Assembly: GCA_024666565.1 (NCBI GenBank)
Contig: CP088295.1
Location: 2,790,001-2,854,000 of the forward strand
Direction of reading: 5' to 3'
Source: Svornostia abyssi
GTDB lineage: Bacteria > Actinomycetota > Thermoleophilia > Solirubrobacterales > Solirubrobacteraceae
DNA: 64,000 bases
The position numbers were made by a program, and so were the translations under genes. Of the stretch, positions 34,408-44,962 are shown piece after piece. The notes beneath the pieces were generated by a model. That model was not told where the DNA came from. It was given only the letters and a program-made list of their open reading frames with translations, and made no database searches. How positions within the stretch are numbered: the first letter of the stretch is position 1; each line of letters begins with the position of its first letter.

Positions 34408-34794
34408 ATGAGTGCGCAGGAGGAGACGCCGGAGCGGCCCAAGCTCATTCGCAAGCTGCAAGAGCAGCGCGACGTGCACAAGGCGCGCCCGAAGGTCATC
34501 CGCGTGCTCTACGCCGCGGTCGGCATCACCCTGCTCCTCCTCGGGCTGATCATGCTCGTGACGCCCGGCCCGGCGTTCGCGATCATCCCGATCGGGCTGT
34601 TCATCCTCGCGCTGGAGTTCTCCTGGGCGGAAGCCGCGCTGGAGAAGTCCCTCGAGCAGGCCGACAAGGCCAAGCAGAAGGCCGCCGAGACCACGACCAC
34701 CCAGCGCGTGCTCACCGCGACGGCCGGCGTGCTGGCCGTCGCGGCGGTTGTTGCGTGGGCGCTCCTGGGCGACATCCCGGTCGCGCCGGTCTGA
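34408..34794 (+). CDS. PGPGW-family transmembrane protein
   Basis: ATG 34408 (TACCGT eight bases upstream) gives about 128 residues. The segment LLLLGLIMLVTPGPAFAIIP with GLFILALEFSWAEAALEKSL is the PGPGW family core (TPGPG/A motif, two helices, WAE). A third helix is near the C-terminus (ATAGVLAVAAVVAWALLG). Function of the family is unknown to me. It is cotranscribed with or just downstream of glnA and convergent with the MMPL gene. Confidence 0.8.
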   Translation: MSAQEETPERPKLIRKLQEQRDVHKARPKVIRVLYAAVGITLLLLGLIMLVTPGPAFAIIPIGLFILALEFSWAEAALEKSLEQADKAKQKAAETTTTQRVLTATAGVLAVAAVVAWALLGDIPVAPV

Positions 34795-34813
34795 CCGGCG
34801 CGCCGGGCGCGGC

Positions 34814-37219
34814 TCAGGCGGATTCGGGCGCGGGCTGACCGGGCGCGGCAGCCGGGGCCGGCTCGTCGATCTGCTCCTCTTCGCGGCCTTCCTCACGCGC
34901 GAGCGCGGACGGCCACCAGATCTTCGGGCCGATGATCTCGACGAGCGAGGGGACGAGCACCGACCGCACGAGGAACGTGTCCAAGAGGACGCCGAACGCG
35001 ACCACGAACCCGATCTGCGTGAGGAACACCAGGGGCAGCACCGCCAGCACGCTGAACGTGCCCGCGAGCACGATGCCGGCTGCCGTGATGACGCCGCCGG
35101 TCACCGCGACCGCGCGGATCATGCCGCGCCGCGTGCCGTAGGTGATCGTCTCTTCCCGGGCCCGCGTCATGAGGAAGATGTTGTAGTCGACCCCCAGCGC
35201 CACGAGGAAGATGAAGCAGAACAGCGGCAGCCCCGGATCGCTGCCGGGGAAGCCGAACACGACATCGAACACGACGGCGCCGACGCCGAGCGCGGCGAAG
35301 AACGAGAGCACGACGGTTGCGATCAGCAACACCGGTGCGACGACCGCGCGCAGCAGGACGAGCAGGATCACGAAGACGATCACGAGCGCCAGCGGCATCA
35401 GCAGCAGGTTGTCGTCCGACGAGGCGCTGCGCAGGTCGGCTTCAACCGCGGTCGATCCGCCGACGAGGCCCTCAGGGGTGACACCCTGCACCGCCTCGCG
35501 GAGCTGCGGTATGACCTCGAAGGCCTCGGTGGAGTAGGGGTCGAGCTGCAGGAACGCCGCAAGCTGCACGTACCCGCCGCCCTGGTTGACCGGCTCCGGC
35601 GGCACCGCGGCGACACCCTCGATCCCGGCGGCGGCCTCCACGACCGCGGGGATGTCCGTGCCCTCGGGCACGACGATGTCGGTCGGCGCGGACTGGCCGG
35701 ACGGGAACGCCTGCGCGATGACCTCCTGGCCGGCGATCGATTCGACCTCGCCGCGGAACGAGTTGCCCTGGGTCAGGCCGTCATCGAAGTTCAGCAGCCC
35801 GAGGCAGAAGATCAGCAGGACCGCCGTGGATGCCACCGCGACGCGGACGGGATGCTTCGCCACCCGTTCGGCGACGCGCCGCCACCCGCCGTGCGTCTCG
35901 TCGGCGCCCTCGCGGTCGGAGGAGAACCGGTGCTCGATCGGCGTGAACACCTTGCGGTCCAAGGTCGGGCCGACGAAGCGGAAGAACAGCCCGAGCACCG
36001 CAACGATGACGATCCCGGGAATGAGGAGCGCGGGCACCGTGGCCAGCAGACCGATGATCAGGAACGTGGTCACGGCCGGGCCCACGCGGTCCGTGACCCA
36101 CGACAGGCCGGGCACCCGCATCGGCGTGTGGTCAGGCGCATCGGATCCCTCGGGCCCGTACGGGACGAACGGCCAGAACCGTCGCCGGCCGACGATCACC
36201 AGCACGGCGGGCAGGAAGGTCAGCATGGAGATGACGGCGATCACGACCCCCATCGCGCCGATGGGGCCGAGGCCCGCGGTGCCGTTGACCTTTGCGAGCG
36301 CCAGCGACAGCAGCGCGGCGGCCACCGTCGCGCCGGAGGCCAGGATGGCCGGGCCGGCGCGGCGCAGCGCGATGGCCATCGCCTCGTGCTTGTCCTGGTG
36401 CTGGTGCAGTTCCTCCCGGTAGCGGGCGACGAGCAGCAGCGCATAGTCGGTGCCCGCGCCGATGACGAGGACGGACAGGATCGACGACGACTGCCCGTTC
36501 ACGGTCACGCCGATCTCGGTCAGGCCGTAGCCGAACGCGCGGGCGGCGATCTCTGCGAACACCACCGCGAGGATCGGGAAAAACCAGAAGACCGGGCTGC
36601 GGTAGATGATGATCAGCAGGAAGATGACCAGGCCGAGCGCGGCTGCCACCAGCGTGCCGTTGATGTTCTCGAAGACCTTGATGGCGTCGGCCGACACGCC
36701 CGCGGGGCCGGTGACCTTCACCACGAGCCCGTCCTCGTCGCGCGACACCGCCTCGCGGTAGTCCTCGACGGGGTCGATGATCTCGCTGCTCTCGCCCGTG
36801 CCGGTGATCTGGTTGCCGATGAGCGCGGTGGTGCCGTCCTCGGACAACTGGAAGGGAGCGGTTGCCCGCGGGCCCTCCGGGTTGCCGAACTCGGACGTGT
36901 TCGGATACTCGGCGGTGATCTCGTTGAGCTTGGACAGGTCCTCCTGGATCGCCTGCTTGTCGGCGTCCGTCAGGCCCCCGTCACGCCGGTAGACGATGAC
37001 CGTCGGTGCCTTCTCGCCGTCATTGAGCTCCTCGGTGATCTCGAGAGCCTTTGTCGACTCGGCGTCACCGGGGAGGAACGAGGTCGACTCGTTCTTCTCG
37101 GCGTCCGTGAACTTCTCGGGGAGGCCTGTGGCGACGGTGCCGATGACGATCAGCAGCCACGTGAAGAAGACGACCCACTTGGCGCGGGGTCCGGCGGGGA
37201 AGGCGAGGAGTGAGCTCAC
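34814..37219 (-). CDS. MMPL-family RND transporter
   Basis: GTG 37219 gives 801 residues. The topology is two repeats of one helix, a large extracytoplasmic loop and five helices: an opening span WVVFFTWLLIVIGTVATGL, then VLVIGAGTDYALLLVARYRE in repeat 1 and FLVALGVDYNIFLMTRAREE in repeat 2 (the MMPL GxDY proton-relay motifs). The C-terminal tail is Ala/Pro rich. Actinobacterial MMPL proteins export lipids, siderophores or drugs; the substrate here is unknown. An 821-residue plus-strand frame over the same bases is its antisense shadow. Confidence 0.92.
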   Translation of the reverse strand: MSSLLAFPAGPRAKWVVFFTWLLIVIGTVATGLPEKFTDAEKNESTSFLPGDAESTKALEITEELNDGEKAPTVIVYRRDGGLTDADKQAIQEDLSKLNEITAEYPNTSEFGNPEGPRATAPFQLSEDGTTALIGNQITGTGESSEIIDPVEDYREAVSRDEDGLVVKVTGPAGVSADAIKVFENINGTLVAAALGLVIFLLIIIYRSPVFWFFPILAVVFAEIAARAFGYGLTEIGVTVNGQSSSILSVLVIGAGTDYALLLVARYREELHQHQDKHEAMAIALRRAGPAILASGATVAAALLSLALAKVNGTAGLGPIGAMGVVIAVISMLTFLPAVLVIVGRRRFWPFVPYGPEGSDAPDHTPMRVPGLSWVTDRVGPAVTTFLIIGLLATVPALLIPGIVIVAVLGLFFRFVGPTLDRKVFTPIEHRFSSDREGADETHGGWRRVAERVAKHPVRVAVASTAVLLIFCLGLLNFDDGLTQGNSFRGEVESIAGQEVIAQAFPSGQSAPTDIVVPEGTDIPAVVEAAAGIEGVAAVPPEPVNQGGGYVQLAAFLQLDPYSTEAFEVIPQLREAVQGVTPEGLVGGSTAVEADLRSASSDDNLLLMPLALVIVFVILLVLLRAVVAPVLLIATVVLSFFAALGVGAVVFDVVFGFPGSDPGLPLFCFIFLVALGVDYNIFLMTRAREETITYGTRRGMIRAVAVTGGVITAAGIVLAGTFSVLAVLPLVFLTQIGFVVAFGVLLDTFLVRSVLVPSLVEIIGPKIWWPSALAREEGREEEQIDEPAPAAAPGQPAPESA

Positions 37220-37309
37220 AGGGGCACTTTCTACCAGTGGTGGGGTTCGGGCACAGATACGAGACGGTGAAGGCCACCGGTTCTCATCGGTCTCCGAAGA
37301 AGTGTGTCG

Positions 37310-39276
37310 TCAGGCGAGCGCGGCGCGCAGGGCGTCTGGCGCCGTGACGGGGGCCCGGCACGCGAACCGCTCGCACACGTACGCGGTCGGCCTGCCGTCG
37401 ACGGCCGGGCGGTCGCGCAGCAGCGGCACGTCGCCCTCGCCGCCGGCGATCACGAGGTGAGGGCGCAGGGCTTCGCGGATGACCGCGGCGAGCTCGTCGA
37501 GGTCGTCGCCGACGAGTGCGACCTCGCGGACCGGGGCGTGCAGAAAGCCCAGCGCCAGCAGCGTGTGGCCGAACGCCTGCGGGTGCTTGGCGGCCACCTG
37601 GCCCGACAGCGCGAGCGTGTCGCGTGCCCAGTCCTCGTAGGTGCCCTCGCCGGTGAGCGCGGCGAGACGCAGCAGCCCGAGTGCCGCGCTGGACTGACCG
37701 GACGGGATCGGGGTGTCCTCCAGGTCCTTGCGGCGCACCACGAGCGCGTCGTGGCCCGCGGCGGTGCTGAAGAACCCGCCGTGCTCGGGGTCGCCGAACT
37801 CGCGGATCATCACGTCGGCCAGGTCGCGTGCGGCGGTGAACCACCTGGGTTCGAACGTCGCCTCGTAGAGCGTGAGCAGCGCTTCCACGGTGTGGGCGTG
37901 ATCCTCGAGGTAGCCGTCGATGCGGGCTTCGCCCCGGTTGTACGTGCGCAGCAGCGTGCCGGCGGGGGTGCGCATCGTCGTCAGCAGGAAGTCCGCCGCG
38001 TCGCGGGCGGCGTCGAGGTAGTCCGCGCGGCCGAGCACGGCGCCCGCGTCGGCGAGCACGGCGATCATGAGCGCGTTCCACGAGGTCAGGCGCTTGTCGT
38101 CGAGCCCCGGGCGAACCCGGCGCTCGCGGGCCGCATGGAGGGCGGCCCGAATGCGCTCGCGCGCCTCCGGCTCCGGCTCCGCGCCCCGGCACTCCAGGAC
38201 GTTCGTGCCCTCCCAGTTGCCCTGTGGCGTGGCGCCGAACCAGGCGATCGCGAGGTCCGCGTCGTCGTCGCCGAGCGCCGCGCGCAGCTCATCGACACTC
38301 CACACGTAGTACTTGCCTTCGACACCCTCGCTGTCTGCGTCCAGCGCGGCGTGGAACGCCCCCTCCTCGCCGCGCAGTTCGCGCAGGACGAAGTCGAGCG
38401 TCTCGACGGCGGTGCGTCGCAGCAGCGCGTCACCGGACACCTGGAACCCGTGCAGGTACGACCGCGCGAGCAGGGCGTTGTCGTAGAGCATCTTCTCGAA
38501 GTGGGGGGACCGTCCACGCGGCGTCGACCGCGTACCGCGCAAAGCCGCCGCCGACCTGGTCGTAGATCCCGCCCGACGCCATGCTGCGCAGCGTCTGCAG
38601 CGCCATGCCGTGGCCGTCCTCCCGCGTGAGCAGGAAGGCGAGCACCGCATGCGGCGGGAACTTGGGCGCACCGCCGAACCCGCCGTGCACGCTGTCGAAC
38701 GCCGCGCGCAGCCCCGCCATGGCGTCGTCCAAGACATCGGGCCCGGCGACGCCGTCCTCCGGCGCGCGGAGCCGTGCGGCACCGGCGAGCCGGGCGACCA
38801 TCTCGTCACGCGTGGCCTCGATCTCGTCCCGTCGATCGCGCCAGGCCTCGGCGACCGCCCGCACCACGTCGGGCCACGCCGCCATCCCGCGCCCCGGCTG
38901 CGGGGGGTAGTACGTCCCCCCCGAAGAACGGCACCTGGTCGGGCGTGAGGAACATGTTCAGCGGCCAGCCTCCGTGCCCCGTCATCGCCTGGAGCGCGTC
39001 CATGTAGATCGCGTCGACGTCGGGGCGTTCCTCGCGGTCGACCTTCACGCACACGAGGTGCTCGTTCATCACCGCGGCGATGGCCGGATCCTCGAAGCAT
39101 TCGCGCTCCATGACGTGGCACCAGTGGCACGCCGAGTAGCCGATCGACACGAGGATCGGGCGGTCGAGTTCCCGTGCGCGGCGCAGCGCCTCCTCGCCCC
39201 ACGGCAGCCAGTCGACCGGGTTGTCCCGGTGCTGGAGCAGGTAGGGCGAGGTCTCGTGCGCGAGCGCGTTGGGCAC
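37310..39276 (-). pseudogene. DUF255 (YyaL/SSP411-like) thioredoxin-fold protein, two frame breaks
   Basis: Reassembled from three frames it is about 655 residues, normal for the family. The N-terminus (GTG 39276) has [20 protein letters not shown] and the thioredoxin-like [10 protein letters not shown]; the middle is a six-hairpin glycosidase-like region (SMASGGIYDQVGGGFARYAV, HFEKMLYDNALLARSYL). Breaks sit in a run of seven C (38916-38922, one too many) and six G (38503-38508, one too many), which look like homopolymer indels. The gene starts eight bases after the upstream peptidase stop, so the two form an operon. Confidence 0.85.
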
Positions 39277-39283
39277 GCGCGTG

Positions 39284-41212
39284 TCAGCCCGCGTTGCGCA
39301 GCTTCCAGGTGCGCAGGACGTCGGCGACGTCCGGCAGCGAGGCGTCATTCGCCGAGGCGCCGCTGGCGAACGTGAGCCGGAACCGGCGCCCGCCGAGATT
39401 GCCGCTGACCACGGAGCCGCTGGCGTTGACCTTCACGGTGCCGGACGATGCGCCGCCGCCACGGACCGACAGGGACGCCGCACCACGGGAGCTCACCGTG
39501 CCCGAGACCTTCACGCCCGCGACGTACTGCACGCTGCGCAGGCGCTGCGCGCCGCTGCTCGAGACGGTCGCGCGACCGCCGCGTAGGCCGCCGACCGCGT
39601 TCGGCGTGCGGCCGAGGTCCAGCGACGTGCCGATGACCTGACGGCGGACGTCATCGGCCGTCATCAGGACGGTTGCGAGGGTGCGGCCCAGGCGGCCGGA
39701 CGTGCCCCTGACCGTCGGGGCGGAACCGAGCGTCGCGGGTGCGCGGGGGACGGGGGCGAAGACGTTCTCGACGTTCGTGCACTGGCTCACGGCCTGTCCG
39801 CCGAAGAACTGCTGGACGGCGCGCTTGGCGCAGTCCTCTTCGGAGATCTCGCTGCCGAGCACGGAGTGGCCGGTGTACGGGACGCCGACGGTGGTCGAGC
39901 CCGAGATGCGCGCGCCCACGGCCTGCGCGTCGGAGAGCGGTGTGCGGAGATCGGCGTTGCCGTTGAGGATGAGCGTCTGCGCGGCGGGCAGGTTGCCGTT
40001 GACGACCGGGGCCGGGCCCGCGTTCGGCCAGCCCTCACACAGCTCGAGCATCGTGGATGCCGCGGCGGTGGAGCGGTCGAACGGCAGGAAGGCGCTCGGG
40101 GAGATGCCGTTCAGCGCGGCGCGCAGCTGCGCGACGCGCGTGCTGGTGCCGGCCTCTCGTGACCAGGGGAAGGGCAGCTCCTCGCAGGTCGTCGCGGCGT
40201 ACAGGGCGCTGTTGACGCCTTCGTCGTCGGCCTGTGATGCCGTGAGCCCGCCGAGCCGCGCGACGAGGCGCGTGAGCTGCCACCGGTTGCCGCGCTTCGC
40301 GTTGGCCAGGGCGGCGGGAAGCTCCGCGCGCAGGGTGGGGTTCAGGTCACCGGCGACGAGGACGCTGAGCAGGTCGTCGCGGTCGAACGTGCCGCTCGCG
40401 GCCCGCCCGTTGGACCGGATGAAGCTGCCGCGCAGGTTGCCGCGCTGCAGCTGGCGCACGACGCGGCGCAGGTCGCTCGTGGCGTTTGCGGTGATGCCGC
40501 TGCACGCGCTGCGCGAGCACAGCTCGCCGAGCACGCGGGAGATCGAGCCGAACGTGGAGCGCTGCAGCGGGTCGGGGCCCTCGGGGGTCACGACGGAGTC
40601 GAGCACGAGCCGCTCGACACGCTGCGGGAAGGCCGCGGCATACGCAAGCGCGACCTTCGTGCCGTAGGACACGCCGTAGATCACGAGCTTGTCGTAGCCA
40701 CCGGCGATCCGGAGGTCCTCGATGTCCTGGGCGCTGTCGTTCGTGGTGAAGAAGCGCCGGCCCGCGCCGAGCTGGCTCGCGCACTGGCCCGCGAGCGACT
40801 GGAGGCTGCTGGAGGACTCGCGCTGGAAGGCCCCACAGGAGAGCGGGTTCGACTTGCCGGTGCCGCGCTGGTCGAACACCACGAGGTCACGGGTGGCGAG
40901 CGCGGGGGCGAGGGTCGACGCGAAATCCGTGGCCAGCGGCGCGGCGGCCTGACCGGGCCCGCCGGCGAGCGCGATGACCGCGGAGCGCTCGGGGTTGTTC
41001 GACGCCACCGCACGCACGACGTTCAGGCTCACGGCGCCCGGGACGCTCCCGGTGCGGTCGAGCGGCACGGCGACGCGCCCGCACTGGAAGCCCTGCGGCT
41101 GCGCGCACGCGGGGAAGCTCACCTGCGCCTGGGCGGGCACCGCGGCGAAGCCGGCGGCGACGGCGGCGAGGGGCGCGGCGATCGCGGCGAGAGACAGACG
41201 ACGGCGGGACAA
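39284..41212 (-). CDS. Secreted alpha/beta hydrolase, TAP-type (S33) peptidase
   Basis: The start is uncertain: TTG 41230 (648 residues), or TTG 41212, which has TACCGT eight bases upstream. A signal peptide [20 protein letters not shown] ends near AQAQ. The catalytic triad is visible: Ser in [12 protein letters not shown], Asp in [13 protein letters not shown], His in YTGHSVLG; the oxyanion region is [12 protein letters not shown]. The last 140 residues form a beta-rich extra domain. TAP-like enzymes remove short N-terminal peptides in Streptomyces. It is the first gene of an operon with the DUF255 gene. Confidence 0.88.
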   Translation of the reverse strand: MSRRRLSLAAIAAPLAAVAAGFAAVPAQAQVSFPACAQPQGFQCGRVAVPLDRTGSVPGAVSLNVVRAVASNNPERSAVIALAGGPGQAAAPLATDFASTLAPALATRDLVVFDQRGTGKSNPLSCGAFQRESSSSLQSLAGQCASQLGAGRRFFTTNDSAQDIEDLRIAGGYDKLVIYGVSYGTKVALAYAAAFPQRVERLVLDSVVTPEGPDPLQRSTFGSISRVLGELCSRSACSGITANATSDLRRVVRQLQRGNLRGSFIRSNGRAASGTFDRDDLLSVLVAGDLNPTLRAELPAALANAKRGNRWQLTRLVARLGGLTASQADDEGVNSALYAATTCEELPFPWSREAGTSTRVAQLRAALNGISPSAFLPFDRSTAAASTMLELCEGWPNAGPAPVVNGNLPAAQTLILNGNADLRTPLSDAQAVGARISGSTTVGVPYTGHSVLGSEISEEDCAKRAVQQFFGGQAVSQCTNVENVFAPVPRAPATLGSAPTVRGTSGRLGRTLATVLMTADDVRRQVIGTSLDLGRTPNAVGGLRGGRATVSSSGAQRLRSVQYVAGVKVSGTVSSRGAASLSVRGGGASSGTVKVNASGSVVSGNLGGRRFRLTFASGASANDASLPDVADVLRTWKLRNAG

Positions 41213-41274
41213 GTCGAGCGACGGTAGCAAGGCAGGTACCTTCGGGACGGAGATTCAACGAAGAAGGGATCCGC

Positions 41275-41670
41275 GTGTCCGAACCCCGCCGCACCCCGAT
41301 CGATGCGCCCGACGCTCCAACAGCGGTGGGACCCTACTCCCACGCGGTGTCGGCATCTGGGCTCCTGTTCTGCAGCGGCCAGATCCCGCTGGACCCGGAA
41401 TCAGGGGAGCTGGTCCTGGGGTCGGCAGGTGTCCAGGCGCGGCGATGCCTGCAGAACCTGGAGGCCGTGTGCGGGGCCGCGGGAGCGCGGCTCGCGGATG
41501 CGGTGCGCTGCACCGTCTACCTCACGAACATGGCGGACTTCGCGGAGGTCAACGAGGTCTACGCCGAGTTCTTCCCGACGGCGCCGCCCGCGCGGGCAGC
41601 CGTCGAGGTCGCCGGCCTGCCGAAGGGCGTCGACGTGGAGATCGACGCCATCGTCGCGCTCGAGGCATAG
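41275..41670 (+). CDS. ridA: RidA-family enamine/imine deaminase
   Basis: GTG 41275, 131 residues. The family pattern is clear: AVGPYSHAVSASGLLFCSGQ, LQNLEAVCGAAGARLADAVR, TVYLTNMADFAEVNEVYAEF, and the catalytic Arg region APPARAAVEVAGLPKGVDVE. It hydrolyses reactive enamine intermediates formed by PLP enzymes. It is divergent from the secreted peptidase gene. Confidence 0.92.
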   Translation: MSEPRRTPIDAPDAPTAVGPYSHAVSASGLLFCSGQIPLDPESGELVLGSAGVQARRCLQNLEAVCGAAGARLADAVRCTVYLTNMADFAEVNEVYAEFFPTAPPARAAVEVAGLPKGVDVEIDAIVALEA

Positions 41671-41700
41671 GACGGCCCGCGCGCGGGTACGCGGAACACC

Positions 41701-41865
41701 ATGGATGACAAGCACCGTGAGACCGGAGCGGAGGGCGGGGACTCCGAAGAGCAGAACATCCCGCCGGCCGCGCCGAACCCCGACGGGGACAGCGCGCTCG
41801 GGGACTCCGATCAGCACTCGAAGGTCCCGACGCCGCCCGCCGAGCAGATCCGCGATACGCCGTAG
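41701..41865 (+). CDS. Small acidic hypothetical protein
   Basis: ATG 41701 gives 54 residues (MDDKHRETGAEGGDSEEQNI...). It is highly acidic, Gly/Pro rich and predicted to be disordered, with no hydrophobic core. It sits 30 bases after ridA in the same direction and ends where the convergent acyl-CoA synthetase gene ends. Coding is supported mainly by spacing and composition. Confidence 0.45.
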   Translation: MDDKHRETGAEGGDSEEQNIPPAAPNPDGDSALGDSDQHSKVPTPPAEQIRDTP

Positions 41866-43311
41866 TCAGCCGTCGCCACGCAGGAGCGCGCGGCGGATCT
41901 TCCCGCTGGCGGTCTTCGGCAGGTCGTCGGCGAACTCGACGATCCGCGGGTACTTGTACGGCGCGGTCTCGTGCTTGACGTGGTCCTGCAGCGCGCGGGC
42001 GAGGTCGTCGCCCGGCGCGTAGCCGTCGCGCAGCACCACGACGGCACGCACGATGGATCCGCGCTCCTCGTCTGGCGCGGCGACGACGGCCGCCTCGGCG
42101 ACGGCCTGGTGTGAGACGAGCGCGGACTCGACCTCGAACGGCCCGATCCGGTAGCCCGCGCTGATGATGACGTCGTCGGCCCGGCCCTCGAAGTACAGCC
42201 AGCCGTCGTCGTCGGCGTGGACGCGATCGCCCGTGTGCCAGGGCGTCGCCAGGTCGCGCGCGGGTTCCCCCAGGTAGCCGAGGAAGAACGTCGGGACGGT
42301 CGCGGGGTCGAGGACCAGCTCGCCATCCTCGACCCACGCGCGGACTCCCGGCAGCGGACGGCCCATCGACCCGGGCCGCGGGGCCTCGCCGGCCGGTGCG
42401 CACGTCGTCTGCCCGGTCTCGGTCTGGCCGTAGCCGTCGCGCACGTCGACGCCGACGGCGTCACGCCACGCGCGCAGTACCTCGGGGTTCAGCGCCTCGC
42501 CGGCGGCCACGGCGGTGCGCAGCGGCAGCGGGCGCAGCTCGGTGCGCTTGGCCATGACGCGGTACTCGGTCGGCGCCATGCACAACACGTCCACGCGCTC
42601 GCGCGCGAGGATCTCCAGCCGCTCGGCGGGGTCGAACCGGTCGTCGTGCAGCACCGCGGCTGCGCCACACAGCCACGGGGCGACGAAGACATTGCGGGCC
42701 GACTTCGACCAGCCACTCGCCGCGGTGCACCACGCCAGCTCGCCGGTGCGCGCGCCGAACCAGTGCTCGGCCTGGACGTGCTGGCCGACGAGGTAGCGCA
42801 CGCCGTGGACGACGGCCTTGGGCGCGCCGCTCGTGCCGCTCGTGAAGATGATGACCGCCGGGTCGGTGGGGGCGAGGTCGGCGGCCGGGGCGGGCGGGGC
42901 GGCATACAGCGTCTCGTCGGGCACGAGCAGCACGTCGGCGCCGGCGCCCACGGGATCGGCCGCCGCGAGCTCGGCCCGGTTGCGCTCGTCGGCGATGACG
43001 AGCTTCGGCCGGGTGACCTCCAGGCGCAGACGCAGGTCCTTCGCGCGGAGCATCTCGTTGCCGGGCAGCGCGACGGCGCCGAGCCGCCAGCAGGCGAGCA
43101 TCGCGAACACCCAGTCCGGCCGGTTGCCGATGAGCGTCATGACCACGTCGCCGCGCCCGATTCCCCGGGCGGCCAGGGCACCGGCCAGGCGGGCAGACCG
43201 GTCGGCCACCTCGCCGAAGGTCCAGTCCCGCCGCGCACCGTGACGGGCGAGCTCCAGCAGCGCACGAGCATCGGCGGGCGCGCGCTCGACGAGGGTGGCG
43301 GCCGGGTTCAC
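41866..43311 (-). CDS. AMP-dependent acyl-CoA synthetase
   Basis: GTG 43311 gives 481 residues (MNPAATLVERAPADARALLE). Adenylation motifs are IIFTSGTSGAPKAVVHG (P-loop), DGYGQTETGQTT, GWLYFEGRADDVIISAGYRI and the C-terminal lysine motif LPKTASGKIRRALL. It activates a medium- or short-chain carboxylate with ATP and CoA. It lies ten bases downstream of an ArsR-type regulator gene in the same direction and next to an acyl-CoA dehydrogenase, consistent with fatty or aromatic acid breakdown. Confidence 0.9.
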   Translation of the reverse strand: MNPAATLVERAPADARALLELARHGARRDWTFGEVADRSARLAGALAARGIGRGDVVMTLIGNRPDWVFAMLACWRLGAVALPGNEMLRAKDLRLRLEVTRPKLVIADERNRAELAAADPVGAGADVLLVPDETLYAAPPAPAADLAPTDPAVIIFTSGTSGAPKAVVHGVRYLVGQHVQAEHWFGARTGELAWCTAASGWSKSARNVFVAPWLCGAAAVLHDDRFDPAERLEILARERVDVLCMAPTEYRVMAKRTELRPLPLRTAVAAGEALNPEVLRAWRDAVGVDVRDGYGQTETGQTTCAPAGEAPRPGSMGRPLPGVRAWVEDGELVLDPATVPTFFLGYLGEPARDLATPWHTGDRVHADDDGWLYFEGRADDVIISAGYRIGPFEVESALVSHQAVAEAAVVAAPDEERGSIVRAVVVLRDGYAPGDDLARALQDHVKHETAPYKYPRIVEFADDLPKTASGKIRRALLRGDG

Positions 43312-43321
43312 GACGCGGACG

Positions 43322-43615
43322 CTATCCGGGAAGGTCGGCGAAGCGGTCGTCCCAGTAGCCCTCGTACTCGACGATCCACTCACGCACGATGCGCAGCGCC
43401 GAGGGTTCAAGGCGGTAGAGGCGCCGGCGCCCGTCGCGCCGGGCGGCCACGAGCCCGGCCTCGCGCAGGACCTTCAGGTGCTGGCTCAGCGACGGCTGGC
43501 TGATCCGCACGTGCGCGCCGAGATCGCCCGCGCTCAGCTCGCCGTCGCGCAGCTGATCGAGGATCGCCCGGCGGGTGGGGTCGGCGATCGCGTGGAAGGG
43601 GTCTCGGGGCGCCAT
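43322..43615 (-). CDS. ArsR-family transcriptional regulator
   Basis: ATG 43615 gives 97 residues. Winged-helix motifs are HAIADPTRRAILDQLRDGEL and VRISQPSLSQHLKVLREAGL, with a wing RRDGRRRLYRLEP. There is no metal-binding cysteine motif, so it is likely an SdpR-type or metabolite-responsive regulator. A TATATT hexamer (43633-43628) is only 12 bases upstream, implying a near-leaderless transcript, and the AT-rich CATTCGCTTAAATG next to it could be its operator. It probably controls the synthetase encoded immediately downstream and perhaps the divergent acyl-CoA dehydrogenase. Confidence 0.88.
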   Translation of the reverse strand: MAPRDPFHAIADPTRRAILDQLRDGELSAGDLGAHVRISQPSLSQHLKVLREAGLVAARRDGRRRLYRLEPSALRIVREWIVEYEGYWDDRFADLPG

Positions 43616-43736
43616 CTCTGCCCACAAAATATAGGCATTCGCTTAAATGGGCGCACCCGCAGGGCATCGCGTGCAGATCAGGGCTATCCTCAGCGGGAGT
43701 CCCGTTCGCTTCACCCAGACCTCTGGAGACCCGCAC

Positions 43737-44942
43737 ATGGCCGCCACCGCGCCGTATCAGGACATCACCGAGGAGCAGGAGGCCATCCTCGAGATGGTCC
43801 GCCAGTTCGTCGACGACCAGATCCTTCCGAACGCCGAGAAGTACGACCACGAAGACAGCTACCCGCAGCCCATCGTGGACCAGATGCAGGAGCTGGGCCT
43901 GTTCGGCGTCACGATTCCCGAGGAGTACGGCGGCATGGGGCTCGACCTCGCCACGTACGCACTCATCGTCGAGGAGCTCTCGCGCGGCTGGATCTCCATC
44001 TCCGGCATCATCAACACGCACTTCATCGGCACCTACCTGCTCATGAAGTTCGGCTCCGAGGAGCAGAAGGCGCACTACCTGCCGAAGATGGCGACGGGCG
44101 AGATCCGCGCGTCGTTCTCGCTCTCCGAGCCCGAGGCCGGCTCCGACGTCCAGGCGATCAAGACCACCGCCACGAAGACCGGCGACCAGTGGGAGATCAA
44201 CGGCGCGAAGATGTGGGTCACGAACGGCCTCATGTCGTCCGTCTGCTTCGTCCTCGTCCGCACCGACCCCAATGCGCAGCCCGCCTACAAGGGCATGACG
44301 TGCTTCATCGCCGACAAGGAGTCGGGCGTCAGCGAGAACACCGGGGACCTCAAGGGCTTCGTCGTCCCGCCCAAGATCAAGAAGATGGGCTACAAGGGCG
44401 TCGAGTCCACCGAGCTCGTCTTCGACGGCTACAAGCGCACCGACGAGCAGATCCTCGGCGGCGCCGAGGGCCTGAATCAGGGCTTCGTCCAGATGATGGA
44501 CGCGCTCGAGGTCGGCCGCGTGAACGTCGCGGCGCGTGGCGTGGGTATCGCCCAGCGCGCGCTCGAGCTCGCGCTGCGCTACAGCCAGGAGCGCAAGACG
44601 TTCGGCAAGCCGATCGCCCAGCACCAGGCCATCCAGTTCAAGCTCGCCGACATGGCCTCGCAGCTCGAGGCCGCTCGGCTCGTCACGCGCAAGGCCGCGC
44701 GGATGAAGTCGGCCGGCGAGCGCTCGGACCTCGAGGCGGGCATGGCGAAGCTGCTGGCCTCCGAGGCGGGCCGGTACTGCGTCGAGGAGTGCTTCCGCAT
44801 CCACGGCGGCTACGGCTACTCCAAGGAGTACGAGATCGAGCGTCTGTACCGCGACGCGCCGCTGCTGCTCATCGGCGAGGGCACGTCGGAGATCCAGCGC
44901 ATGGTCATCGGCAAGAAGCTGCTCCAGCGGCACAAGATCTGA
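43737..44942 (+). CDS. Acyl-CoA dehydrogenase
   Basis: 401 residues. The N-terminal helical domain has QMQELGLFGVTIPEEYGGMG; the FAD/substrate region is ASFSLSEPEAGSDVQAIKTT and WVTNG; the C-terminal domain has QERKTFGKPIAQHQAIQFKL and IHGGYGYSKEYEIERLYRDA with the catalytic-Glu segment, then GEGTSEIQRMVI. It oxidises acyl-CoA to enoyl-CoA and passes electrons to ETF. It is divergent from the ArsR/synthetase unit. Confidence 0.93.
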   Translation: MAATAPYQDITEEQEAILEMVRQFVDDQILPNAEKYDHEDSYPQPIVDQMQELGLFGVTIPEEYGGMGLDLATYALIVEELSRGWISISGIINTHFIGTYLLMKFGSEEQKAHYLPKMATGEIRASFSLSEPEAGSDVQAIKTTATKTGDQWEINGAKMWVTNGLMSSVCFVLVRTDPNAQPAYKGMTCFIADKESGVSENTGDLKGFVVPPKIKKMGYKGVESTELVFDGYKRTDEQILGGAEGLNQGFVQMMDALEVGRVNVAARGVGIAQRALELALRYSQERKTFGKPIAQHQAIQFKLADMASQLEAARLVTRKAARMKSAGERSDLEAGMAKLLASEAGRYCVEECFRIHGGYGYSKEYEIERLYRDAPLLLIGEGTSEIQRMVIGKKLLQRHKI

Positions 44943-44962
44943 TCCCGATAGGGTCTTCGCGC

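Noticed and set aside
32878..34896. 672-residue minus-strand frame
   Set aside because: Antisense of glnA and the PGPGW gene.
34748..37213. 821-residue plus-strand open frame
   Set aside because: It is the antisense of the MMPL transporter, with composition dominated by Arg/Asp/Gly/His typical of GC-rich shadow frames and no recognisable domain.
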